Positions 1-7,907 of a stretch of DNA of 11,759 nucleotides are shown here, in pieces. The position numbers were made by a program, and so were the translations under genes. The DNA lies in NCBI GenBank assembly GCA_027575805.1, contig JANBPU010000424.1:1-11759 (forward strand), written 5' to 3'. This DNA is from Mycoemilia scoparia (taxonomy: Eukaryota; Kickxellomycota; Kickxellomycetes; Kickxellales; Kickxellaceae). The notes beneath the pieces are model-generated. The model saw only the letters and a list, made by a program, of their open reading frames with translations. It did no database searches and had not been told where the DNA came from. Position 1 is the first letter of the stretch; each line of letters starts with the position of its first letter.

Positions 1-404
1 AAAACAATACTAGTGAATTTTCCAGGAGTTAGTTGAATATCAAATAGTTTGTGTTTGAGCCAAAACCTAAGTAATCATTTTTATCTGCTACACTTTTAAT
101 AACTACTATAATTTCATAATATGGGCAATAATTTTTGAAGGGTGAAAGTTTACTAGTAAAACTAGACATCTATTTGGCTGTGATTGCCCCTATAATCATT
201 AATCACCAAAATTTACCCTTCATAAATTATTGCCCATTTGGTTTGATGCCATTTATGAGGTTAATAAACCACTACTTTCAAGACTTTTTATATTTCTATT
301 ACTGAGAATTATTTGATAATGATATTCATTTTTCCTTTGTTACAATGATACTGATACTAACACTAGAAAATAATAACGTAAAAAATAAATAAAATTGTAT
401 TGTG
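1..404. other. 3' flanking intergenic region of the PHD-finger gene
   Basis: This AT-rich stretch lies downstream of the minus-strand PHD-finger gene. The only recognisable content is a MITE-like element at 121-237, annotated separately. I see no coding sequence, tRNA or clear polyadenylation hexamer for the minus-strand gene. Whatever lies to the left of the window is unknown. Confidence 0.6.
121..237. mobile_element. MITE-like element, copy A (117 bp)
   Basis: The element is bounded by 23-bp terminal inverted repeats at 121-143 and 215-237, which match at 22 of 23 positions. The outer ends are ATGG and CCAT, and the inner part of each repeat is AATTTTTGAAGGGT or its near copy. The interior carries a perfect 12-bp palindrome, TTTACTAGTAAA, at 149-160, and shares 41 of 44 bases (144-187) with copy B at 7127-7170. 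It has no coding capacity. Size, inverted ends and dispersed copies fit a non-autonomous DNA transposon. I see no convincing target-site duplication, so the superfamily is not assigned. Confidence 0.75.
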
Positions 405-3282
405 CTATGTTGCATAAGTTTCTTGGAATTTTATCAACCGACAAACCAATGATTCAATCATCGATAATGTATCTTGTGTACTACTTCCATTGTTGCAATC
501 TTCATCTACGTCTTCTTGACCATCATCATCATCATCTTGCTCCACCCCCGTCCTTTCCTTTCCTTTATCATAGCTAGGACTCTTTGAACTACAAGGTTGA
601 TCTGTACTTTCATTTTCCTTTAAAGCGCCAAGTCCTGTCTTGTATCTCTGAATTCCATTACCATTATTATTACTGTTATTGCCGCCACCACCACTACTAT
701 TACTCGTATGACGCCGATGATAATTACTACAATTTTGCTGTTGCTTCAGAAGCATATGTCGATGAAGATTCTTTCCAAGCTGGAAAGATGTTGCTGATAT
801 ATTTGAGGTCTTTCCACCACCACAGTTTCCATTCAAATGGCCGAAGCTATTAAATCGTTCTGGTCCTGGTGAAGATGGTGCTGATCTAGTAACTAATTCT
901 GAATCTTGGTGGTCACCATTAGACGTATTTCTCGAAGATGTGGTCACAGCTATGGTTGTTGTTGTAGTGGTGTTTGTAGAAAACTGGGTATATGGTAATG
1001 TCAAGTTTAAGCCCGGAAGCAATGGAGGAGGTGCTGCTGCTGCTGATTTATTATCACCACCACTACTACCAGAATTTCCATGGTCTTCTCTGTTATTAAC
1101 TGCAGCAAATGGAAATGATAATGTTTGAGCTCTTGATGCTCTGTTGCGGATTGGGGTTGGCCTTTTATTATTTTGTGATGGCGATGATGTGGCCTTTTTT
1201 CCTGGACTTTGTCCAAATTCTTTGGCTATTTTGGTCAAACCGGTTGCACGTAAAACTGGTGTTGACGGCTGGGATTGAGATTGTCCGACTTGAATGGCAC
1301 CATTGCTTTCACACAGAGTGAGAAGATTTTGGTCACCAGCACTATCATTTGGCCATTCAGATGGATCAAGTGGTTCTGTAGAGGCTTCTGATGGTGGGGC
1401 TTTGGGAAAGGGAACAGTATTAGTAATATTAGTGGTATTAGATGTAGTAACTGTGGGCTTCTCGCCTTTTGGGCTGTGCTGAGCCGTTGAATCCCTGGTC
1501 GAAACTATGTCAGCAGGATGTGGCTCGCCATTCCTCTCATGATACAATTCCAATGCCTTGTTCCATCTTGATTGATCTCGGATATAGTCCGATTGCACTC
1601 TTCCAACCCAATCCAGCATCTGCTTTGCTCTCCGAGTAAAGTCGCTTATCGATGAATCAGGATCTGGATAGTTGATTCGGCATGAAGTGGGCTCACATGA
1701 GGTATAAAGTGGCTGCCCGTCTTCATTAGTAGCCATGAGCTGGGTTTTGTCGAGATGCTGGTTATGCTGTTGCAGCAATGACCAGTTATTTATTATAGGA
1801 TCAATAGAATTGACTGTTGCTACTGATGGCGGCCTACTATGGTTAACCGTTGGTGTATTTTGGCGAGTCCCATCTCTGCTATAGCTTGCACCAAGTAAGA
1901 CATCAGTAGGTATATTTGCTGGGGTATGGGTCTCCGACGCAGACCCTTTTACTGGTGTCATGTTTCCAGCATAGGCCATTCGTATTTCCGAGAGGTTCGA
2001 TTTCGTTTCAATGTCATCGTTAGCAACTTCGACTGTAGTTGGCAATGAATTGAGAATCATTTTGTTTTCACCAATTATAGACTTGGTATCTGCAGTTTCA
2101 CCATTATAATTCGAGAGGATCTCGCTATTAGATCCTTCACTTTGACCAGCAATGCTTGGGGCACCGCCTCTATGACCAATTGAGTTTCTGCGACCTCGCT
2201 TTCCACCACGGCCCTTGCCTCTGGCAGACTTTGTTCCTTTACCGCGACCACGCTTGCTAGGAGACCTGATTGGATCGATGTTGTCATCAATGTCACCAGA
2301 GTTTGATGCTGGGGCGCTGGGTGAAACAAATACATCTTGGACCTTATCTGCTGTGCGATTCGCAGAAGATCGTGAGGTAAATGACTTTTTGACCGGCGTC
2401 CCGAGCATTGCTGCAACAACATCATTGGCTTCAGACATATGGATGTCAACAGACATATCTATCTTCTTCTCCTCTTTGGTCTTTGTTCTTGGAGTTTTTG
2501 ATTGAGACTTTTCACTTCTCGGAGTAGATGGCTGTTGCCGTTTATCGCCTGGAGAATCGTTATTTACAATGCTGTTCCCCATGCTTCTTCTGGTAGTTCG
2601 CTGAGTCTCCTTCAGCACTTGGCTCTGGGGCTTAGAATCGATGTATGGGTGGTCATGGGGATGGCATTCTTCACAATAATACTTGTCGGGAATCATATCC
2701 TCATCAAGAATTCCCATGCAAACAGTATGCTGCCATATCTGGCATTGCTCACACTGGATCATTAGCTCATAGTCCTCTATCAATTATAAACATTTCAGAA
2801 CGATCAGAATTTTGGTTGTGTATAATATACAATCAACTGGACAAATCATTGCTGTATTGATACCTACTTTTATTTTTACATAAACACCGAACTACACCGT
2901 CATCTTCATCCTCGTCTTCATCATACTCTTCGACTTGATCTTCTTCTTCCACATGATCCACATGATCGTCCTTATAGTCATCGTAGTCTTTTCTTGTTCG
3001 ACGACCTCTCTCTTTATCTTTAGATCCATGGCTGCCAGAATTCGATACATTGTCATCATGGTCGCTGGCATCTTCATATTCATACTCATTTGGCTCTATG
3101 TCCATATTATCGTTGTCGTCCTGATGCCGCAAATCAACACTATACTTCGAAGCTCCTGGACTCCGCGGTTTGTATGGATGGTGTCCGCGAGGCTTCCATG
3201 CACCATCGGGGTTCTGCAACTTTTTGGCACGACGTTTACCAGGTCGCGGTCTGGGGGCTATAATGCCATTATAGAGAACCAT
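405..3282 (-). CDS. PHD-finger chromatin protein, Cti6-like (Rpd3L-type histone deacetylase subunit)
   Basis: Two exons, 3282-2868 and 2776-405, join in frame to give 928 residues. Splicing completes a C4HC3 PHD finger at residues 133-176: Cys133, Cys135, Cys147, Cys150, His155, Cys158, Cys173 and Cys176. The segment around DYELMIQCEQCQIWQH resembles the fungal Cti6 class. PHD fingers of this class bind histone H3 tails, and Cti6 is a subunit of the Rpd3L deacetylase complex; that role here is inferred. Other visible parts are an acidic tract at about 108-128 before the finger, an RGRGK-rich basic patch at about 313-336 (AT-hook-like), and a conserved helix at about 513-543 (SISDFTRRAKQMLDWVGR). 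That helix resembles the RR.A..L.F..R helix I recall in Cti6 proteins. The rest is low-complexity Ser/Thr/Asn/Gly sequence ending in an acidic run. The start at 3282 is the first ATG after an in-frame stop, but an alternative spliced start exists near 3445. Nuclear location is expected. Confidence 0.72.
2777..2867 (-). other. Intron of the PHD-finger gene (91 bp)
   Basis: The donor is GTAGGT at 2867-2862 and the acceptor ATAG ends at 2777. A CTGAT branch-site candidate lies about 25-30 nt before the acceptor. The junction is phase 1 (AAA A|AG GAC) and is the choice that joins the first two PHD cysteines (CLC) in frame to the rest of the finger. The nearby alternative donor GTATCA does not restore the frame. 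Read through without splicing, exon 1 meets a TGA stop within 12 codons. Confidence 0.85.
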
Positions 3283-3445
3283 CGGGTTGCAGCTTGTTAG
3301 TTTCAGCGCGGCTCAATTGCACATGGTTAAACATGTATTGTTAAATGGTGAAATGTAAAAGTTGCCGGCGTATACCAGAAAAGGTAATAGCGAGGTCGTG
3401 ACTATGCTTTGTGCTTACAAAAGATATGAACAGATACTTACGCAT
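3258..3445 (-). other. Possible 5' mini-exon and intron of the PHD-finger gene (alternative start)
   Basis: On the minus strand an ATG at 3445-3443 is followed after one base by a strong donor, GTAAGTAT, starting at 3441. A CTAAC branch-site candidate lies near 3300, and the next usable acceptor is TATAG, ending at 3258. Splicing 3441-3258 out (184 bp) would join ATG C to CC CCC AGA in frame. The N-terminus would become MPPRPRPGKRRAKK in place of MVLYNGIIAPRPRPGKRRAKK. The upstream ATG has A at -3, while the ATG at 3282 has C there. Both starts are possible; only transcript data can decide. Confidence 0.45.
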
Positions 3446-4340
3446 TATGAAAGACTGCGCCGGGCAAGTGTTGGAAATAAAGGGATATAATCAAACGCTT
3501 CCAATATAAGTTGGTAAACAGCCAACTGGACGAATATTGCTTGAATAGCAATGTGAAAATGAGTTCGAGGGTCAATGAGCTTTGTGCCTGGAGAGGGTGG
3601 ACGGCATATAATACTTAAAAGGGCACTCTTCAAATTATAGTAGAAAGTTCAAGAAGCTAATATTGGGCGTTTAGGGGGTATGGCAAACAATAAGAGAAGA
3701 TATTGTATAGATATAGGTACAGGGTTTGAAAAGGGTTTGCCAAAGAGTCAAGGCTATGGTCGGTAAGCCAAAAAAGCGTATATATAGGTAAAGTAGAGCA
3801 GAACAGGGGGGAGTAGGTATGCAAGCAGAACAAGCGACAAGAGAATGAAAGGCTCAGGATAACTACTTTGAAACTATATATTATAAAGTATTGAAAGAAA
3901 AAAAGAAACCAAGGAGTGTTGGAAAACATATTTTTTACTTTCTGATAAATCGTACACCCAAGCATTCACTGGCGTTTCTCACACAGACTGTTTACAAAGT
4001 TAAGTGCTGCCTATTAGCCTCTCTTCCTTATAGTCTAGGATTTTTTGATCATGCCTCCTTCATCCTTACAACACACTCTCTCTCTTTCCAACCCATTAGA
4101 GAACTGTGACATTCCCACTCCCAAGCACACATAAACGCAAAACCCAAAATTGACTAGTAAAAAAGTTGATTTGATCCAAGCTTTCAACATTATGGCGAAT
4201 CATGCGATCACGTTTCTAAACGCTAGAAACCGCAGGCATGGCCTCATCGTTCACATTATTATCATTATGAGGATATGCTAAAGGAGCGTGGATTCAGTCA
4301 GACTAGGGTTGCCTATATCTTATTCCTGCATAACAGAAGG

Positions 4341-4348
4341 TATAAATA
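4341..4348 (+). promoter_or_regulatory. Distal TATA box candidate upstream of the Snu66 gene
   Basis: A TATAAATA match lies 296 bp before the Snu66 start codon. A transcript from here would carry two short upstream ORFs ahead of the main ATG. It is a motif match only. Confidence 0.3.
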
Positions 4349-4441
4349 GCTTGCCAGGTCTTTACAGCAACTTCTAGAGAACTAATCTAAAAATGTTCTA
4401 TCTGTCATAAATAATCAATTTTTGCTTTTACCCATAACGCA

Positions 4442-4504
4442 ATGCCCCGCAGTACAAGTGTATTACAAATCAAAGAAAATATGACAAAACTTACGCCTTT
4501 GTAG
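4442..4504 (+). other. Upstream ORF in the possible long leader of the Snu66 gene (20 codons)
   Basis: ATG at 4442 opens a 20-residue frame (MPRSTSVLQIKENMTKLTPL) ending in TAG at 4502-4504. A 5-residue frame (MFYLS) precedes it at 4393-4410. Both lie between the distal and proximal TATA boxes, so only a transcript from the distal site would contain them. The peptides resemble nothing I know. If translated, they would be expected to reduce Snu66 synthesis from the long transcript. Confidence 0.25.
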
Positions 4505-4547
4505 TCTTTATATATTCCGACACATTGCTCCATAATATTGATTTTGA

Positions 4548-4555
4548 TATAAATA
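4548..4555 (+). promoter_or_regulatory. Proximal TATA box candidate of the Snu66 gene
   Basis: TATAAATA lies 89 bp before the start codon. This spacing allows transcription to begin in the C/A-rich stretch just before the ATG. It is the better of two candidates because the resulting leader has no upstream ATG. Confidence 0.45.
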
Positions 4556-4636
4556 TCCTGACAGACACATCAGTATCCACACATTTACTATCATATTCTA
4601 ACGTATAAACCAACGACAACGAATCAAAAGATCGAG

Positions 4637-6898
4637 ATGACGGAAGAGAAGTCGATGTCGCTTGAGGAAACTAACAAGCTTCGCATATCCTTAGGATTAA
4701 AGCCATTGGGTGATCCAAATACCCAGAGCGGGCCCAGAAAACTCACCAGAGAAGAGGAGGAGGTAAAGAACTATCAAGCTCAAAAGGCAGAAGAAGACAA
4801 GAAGCACAAAGATAAAGAGCTCCAAGAGCGAATTCAAAAGTCTCGCGAAAAAAGAGAAGCAAATAGGAGACTAGCTGGTAAAACACTTGGTGATAAAGGT
4901 GATAGCGATGATGATGATGATGATGATGATGATGTAGCTAAATGGGTCCAAAAAAGCCGTACATCACAAACTACCAAGAGAAAGCCAAGAGCCAATAAAT
5001 CTGACCAGGCTAGTACAACAGGTGCAACATATGACAGCCAGGACCTTGAAGGTCTTCGAATAGGTCACGATATAGACAATATCCTCGGCCAACCAGGAGG
5101 CGAAGATCAAGAACACATTCTAACACTTCGTGATCGGACAATCGATGAGCTTGAGGCTGAAGGTGACGAACTACAAGACATAAACATAGTTGAGCAAGAA
5201 AAAATACAAGAGAATTTGAAAAATAGAAAACAAAAGCCAGTATATTCAGGTTACGATGATGAAGACGAAGTGTTTAGTAGCGGAATGGCTGGTCAAAAAA
5301 GATCATTGCTTTCACAATATGATGAAGTTATTGATGGAAAACGACAAAAGACCTTTACTATCGGTAAATCAGGAACCATAGACCAAGGATCCTCCAACGA
5401 TATCGACAGTAGTGTGCTCGGCTACAAATTATCAGGGGATATACAAAAATCAATACAGCCATCATTAGACTACTTGGCTCCAATCGAGGAAAATGACTAC
5501 TATACACCCGAAGAAGCAGGATCTTTATTCAAATCCAAAAAATCCAAAAAGAAGTCAAAGAGGGGTGATAAAGACAAGGGTAAGGCGAAAGGAAAGGACA
5601 AACGAAGGAACGGAAGAACTAAACTAAAAGATAGCGGGATTGAAGCCAATGATGTAAAAGAAAAGTCTGATGACGACGATAAAATGGACATTGAAGTCGC
5701 CAGAACTCTTAAGCGAAGAGATGATAACAAGGAAACCAACTTTGTTGATGACGATGAATTGCAGTCGCTTATATCTATATCGAGACAAAAGGCAAGGAGA
5801 AATGGAACCAAATCGTCAAATGGTGCTGCGACTGCTCTTAACCCAGAACAACATGTCTCCCAATTGCTTCAGAAAACCAAGGAAAAATCCAGAAATGAAA
5901 ATGGCACTGGCATTTCTCAAGCTGATGATGATGATGATGAACAGCAGGGTGGTGGAATGGTTATATCTGATATGACTGAATTTGTCCAAAATCTTGCTGT
6001 CCCTGAAGAAGAAGAGGAAGAAGAAGAAGACAACATCAAAGATAGTATGGAACAGGTTGAAAATGAAGCAGAACATATACTTTCTACTAATAATGAATCC
6101 AACGTAGATGCTATGAGCATTGACCAAGAAGATCAGCCAAATGCCAAGGATGCGGATAATGGATCTTCTTCTAAATCCATAGATGCCGAGACCACTAATA
6201 AGCCACCATTAGAAGAAGAAGAAGAAGCGCCAATATATGAAGAGCCATTAGTCAACAATAGTCTTGGATCAACACTAAGTCTACTCAAAAAACGTGGTTG
6301 GCTAGAAAAACTTTCAGACGAGCAAATCCGAAGAGAAAGAATTCAAAAAGATTTAGAGCGTCGAAAGTTGGAGTCCAAATTATTAGAGGCCAAGCTAAAG
6401 AGTCGAACTCAACAGCAGCAAAAGAAATCCAAACCAGATGATATCAGCGATGATGACAGGCATCATGTCAGAAGAGGAAAACGAGGCAAAGCCGATCCTA
6501 TAACAGCCCAAGAACTTGAAGAACAAAGAATTAGAGAGCAAGAACGGCAAGATCGAGAATATTTCCGCACACAAGCTGAACGCCTTAAAGACTACAACCC
6601 TGATGTTCGATTGGAATATACTGATAAAACTGGCAGGGTGCTGAGCACAAAGGAGGCATTCAATGAGATGTGCTACAAATTCCATGGAATTGAGCCTGGA
6701 AAGAATAAGAGGGATAAGATTAAAGCTCGGCTGGAACGTGAGAATAAAACAAAGTATTTGGAGACTGGTGCTGCTGCGGCTGCAGTTGGCGAAGGATTGG
6801 ATGAGATCTATAAGAGAGCCGGAACTTCACATATTGTATTGTCAGATGGAAGCAATGGAAATTCTTTGTTTTCTGGATCAATGTTTAAAAAAAAGTGA
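4637..6898 (+). CDS. U4/U6.U5 tri-snRNP-associated protein Snu66 (SART1 family)
   Basis: An intronless gene encodes 753 residues. SART1/Snu66 proteins sit on the U4/U6.U5 tri-snRNP in the nucleus and are needed for spliceosome activation. Family blocks appear in order: the N-terminal SLEETNKLRISLGLKPL at 8-24, which is a HIND element that binds the ubiquitin-like splicing factor Hub1, with the key Arg at 16; WVQKSR at 103-108; the LEGLRIGHDID..ILTLRDR region at about 137-167; SLLSQYDEVIDGKRQ at 223-237; the YYTPEEAG..F.SKKSKKKSK segment at 288-308; DMTEFVQNL at 445-453; EEPLVNNSLGSTLSLLKKRGWL at 535-556; and the C-terminal NEMCYKFHG at 676-684 with SHIVLSD at 731-737. Linkers are strongly charged, with runs of 9 Asp (91-99) and of Glu (457-464, 526-530), and coiled-coil-like stretches at 40-80 and 560-590. 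The start at 4637 is set by the HIND element seven residues in. The protein is close to the usual family length (human SART1 is about 800). Confidence 0.93.
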   Translation: MTEEKSMSLEETNKLRISLGLKPLGDPNTQSGPRKLTREEEEVKNYQAQKAEEDKKHKDKELQERIQKSREKREANRRLAGKTLGDKGDSDDDDDDDDDVAKWVQKSRTSQTTKRKPRANKSDQASTTGATYDSQDLEGLRIGHDIDNILGQPGGEDQEHILTLRDRTIDELEAEGDELQDINIVEQEKIQENLKNRKQKPVYSGYDDEDEVFSSGMAGQKRSLLSQYDEVIDGKRQKTFTIGKSGTIDQGSSNDIDSSVLGYKLSGDIQKSIQPSLDYLAPIEENDYYTPEEAGSLFKSKKSKKKSKRGDKDKGKAKGKDKRRNGRTKLKDSGIEANDVKEKSDDDDKMDIEVARTLKRRDDNKETNFVDDDELQSLISISRQKARRNGTKSSNGAATALNPEQHVSQLLQKTKEKSRNENGTGISQADDDDDEQQGGGMVISDMTEFVQNLAVPEEEEEEEEDNIKDSMEQVENEAEHILSTNNESNVDAMSIDQEDQPNAKDADNGSSSKSIDAETTNKPPLEEEEEAPIYEEPLVNNSLGSTLSLLKKRGWLEKLSDEQIRRERIQKDLERRKLESKLLEAKLKSRTQQQQKKSKPDDISDDDRHHVRRGKRGKADPITAQELEEQRIREQERQDREYFRTQAERLKDYNPDVRLEYTDKTGRVLSTKEAFNEMCYKFHGIEPGKNKRDKIKARLERENKTKYLETGAAAAAVGEGLDEIYKRAGTSHIVLSDGSNGNSLFSGSMFKKK
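4907..4933 (+). repeat. (GAT)9 codon repeat in the Snu66 gene
   Basis: Nine perfect GAT units encode nine aspartates at residues 91-99. The run is pure at the DNA level, which suggests recent slippage rather than selection on each codon. Shorter GAT and GAA runs recur in the same gene near 5924 and 6008. Confidence 0.85.
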
Positions 6899-6987
6899 GG
6901 TTTTCGTTAGGGATTTTAGAGAATATGGACACAAAATATTGTTCAGCGAAATGTTTCTTGTTAATAGAATTCTACATTGATTTGGGA

Positions 6988-6993
6988 AATAAA
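6988..6993 (+). terminator. Polyadenylation-signal candidate of the Snu66 gene
   Basis: AATAAA lies 90 bp after the stop codon of the Snu66 gene, at a typical distance for a 3' processing signal. It is motif evidence only. Confidence 0.4.
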
Positions 6994-7103
6994 TATATCT
7001 GAGTAATGAAAATTCATAATTCTAACATTCCGAAAAATTTGACATTAAACAAATAACCTTGCATCCCATCTATTTGAAAATTCAATATCATATAAACTTA
7101 TAT

Positions 7104-7223
7104 ATGGGTAATAATTTTTGAAGGGTGAAAGTTTACTAGTAAAATTGGACATCTGTTTGGCTGTGATTGCTGCGCCTATAATCTTTGGCCACCAAAATCC
7201 ACCCTTCAAAAATTATCAACCAT
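7104..7223. mobile_element. MITE-like element, copy B (120 bp)
   Basis: Its 23-bp terminal inverted repeats at 7104-7126 and 7201-7223 match at 21 of 23 positions. It lies in the same orientation as copy A and shares with it the TTTACTAGTAAA palindrome (7132-7143), the GGCTGTGATTGC block and the CACCAAAA block before the right end. It abuts copy C with no spacer. It has no coding capacity. Confidence 0.78.
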
Positions 7224-7341
7224 ATGGATCACAATTTTTGAAGGGTGACTTTTGGTGGCCAACGATTATAGGGGAAATCCCAGCCAAATAAGTGATCACA
7301 GTCTATTAGCAAATGGTCACCCTTCAAAAATTATGATCCAT
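7224..7341. mobile_element. MITE-like element, copy C (118 bp), inverted relative to copy B
   Basis: Its 23-bp terminal inverted repeats at 7224-7246 and 7319-7341 match at 22 of 23 positions. Its interior reads as the reverse complement of copy B, for example TTTTGGTGGCCAACGATTAT against ATAATCTTTGGCCACCAAAA. It starts at the base after copy B ends, forming CATATG at the junction. Its outer ends begin ATGGATCA, while copies A and B begin ATGGGYAA, so it may be a separate subfamily. Confidence 0.78.
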
Positions 7342-7456
7342 ATGTACTCTTATTCCACAATAATTGCTGATTACATGTAAAATGGACCCAAACATTCCAA
7401 GTTTCTCAAATGGAATCAAATGGTGAGGTAGAGGGGAAATATAGAATTTATGTTAA

Positions 7457-7560
7457 GCCAACCAATCCAACCAATCAATCACAAATCCAGAATAAATATC
7501 GAAGGGAGTGACAGTCCAAAAGTCAACTAACCAGCCAACCAACCAGTGATCAATCAGGAA
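7457..7560. promoter_or_regulatory. CCAAT/CCAACC-rich upstream stretch of the chorismate synthase gene
   Basis: CCAAT occurs at 7462-7466 and 7471-7475 within a run of CCAA-type words, and a further CCAGCCAACCAACCAG cluster follows near 7530-7546. CCAAT boxes are bound by the HAP/NF-Y complex in fungi. The stretch lies about 350-450 bp before the start codon and could be an upstream activating region or degenerate simple sequence. Confidence 0.3.
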
Positions 7561-7644
7561 TTTCAACACTGTTGTGGTTCATGATGAGCCATCATCATCA
7601 AAATAACACCAATTTTGATCTGGTTATAATAACACGGCACTTCC

Positions 7645-7652
7645 TATAAATA
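7645..7652 (+). promoter_or_regulatory. Distal TATA box candidate of the chorismate synthase gene
   Basis: TATAAATA lies 263 bp before the start codon. A transcript from this site would include upstream ORFs starting at 7673 (7 codons) and 7686 (63 codons). It mirrors the distal TATA before the Snu66 gene. It is motif evidence only. Confidence 0.3.
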
Positions 7653-7811
7653 TCGGCCAAAATCTTTTCTTCATGATGTCTGGTGATGATAAATAGACGG
7701 TTCTCAGCTATTCGTGAATCATTATTCCCTTTCTCCAGAAGATCACCTTTTATTATCTTTATTTCCTCGTCTGCCCATCTCTCTTTAATATATACTTATT
7801 TTATATCTTTC

Positions 7812-7819
7812 TATAAATA
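7812..7819 (+). promoter_or_regulatory. Proximal TATA box candidate of the chorismate synthase gene
   Basis: TATAAATA lies 96 bp before the start codon, followed by an (AT)9 run. Transcription beginning near the CTTTACCACACAA stretch at about 7851 would give a leader of about 50 bases without an upstream ATG. The run of alternating A/T makes the exact box uncertain. Confidence 0.4.
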
Positions 7820-7830
7820 TATATACGTTG

Positions 7831-7848
7831 ATATATATATATATATAT
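7831..7848. repeat. (AT)9 dinucleotide repeat in the chorismate synthase promoter
   Basis: Nine perfect AT units lie between the proximal TATA candidate and the start codon. Such runs exclude nucleosomes and vary in length between strains. Confidence 0.8.
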
Positions 7849-7907
7849 TTCTTTACCACACAATATTATTATTATAACCCAATCTACAAGCAATAATTTA
7901 AAACACT

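Larger units (their letters stand above)
3283..4636. other. Divergent intergenic region between the PHD-finger and Snu66 genes
   Basis: This stretch separates two divergently transcribed genes and must hold both promoters. It contains two TATAAATA boxes facing the Snu66 gene (4341 and 4548) and small upstream ORFs at 4393-4410 and 4442-4504. A TATATA run at 3779-3784 could serve the minus-strand gene. There is also a perfect 7-bp inverted repeat with a 5-bp spacer at 4212-4230 (GTTTCTA/TAGAAAC). The open frames in the 3445-4109 part have no recognisable protein features. I see no RNA gene. Confidence 0.55.
6899..7907. other. Intergenic region between the Snu66 and chorismate synthase genes
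   Basis: In order this holds the Snu66 3' end with a polyadenylation-type hexamer (6988), two head-to-head MITE copies (7104-7341), a CCAAT/CCAACC-rich stretch (about 7455-7560), a distal TATA (7645), upstream ORFs (7673-7877), a proximal TATA (7812) and an (AT)9 run (7831). Both flanking genes point rightward. I see no conserved coding sequence here; the 63-codon frame at 7686-7877 is rich in Ile, Tyr and Phe because the DNA is AT-rich. Confidence 0.55.

Noticed and set aside
3657..3965. A 102-codon hydrophobic minus-strand frame in the divergent intergenic region as a membrane protein
   Set aside because: The composition (Tyr, Phe, Leu, Ser) is what AT-rich noncoding DNA gives. There is no topology pattern or splice structure that extends it.
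4214..4228. Heat-shock element in TTCTAAACGCTAGAA
   Set aside because: The TTC and GAA units are 12 bp apart centre to centre and do not fit the 5-bp phasing of heat-shock elements.
5500..5811. Open frame on the minus strand inside the Snu66 gene (103 codons), and similar antisense frames at 5816-6127 and 6395-6685
   Set aside because: They are mirror images of the charged repeats of Snu66 (Asp/Glu/Lys codons read backwards give Ser, Phe and Leu runs). They have no motif of their own.
7686..7877. A 63-codon frame before chorismate synthase as a real small protein
   Set aside because: Its Ile/Tyr/Phe-rich tail comes from AT-repeat DNA. I kept it only as a possible upstream ORF, not as a gene.
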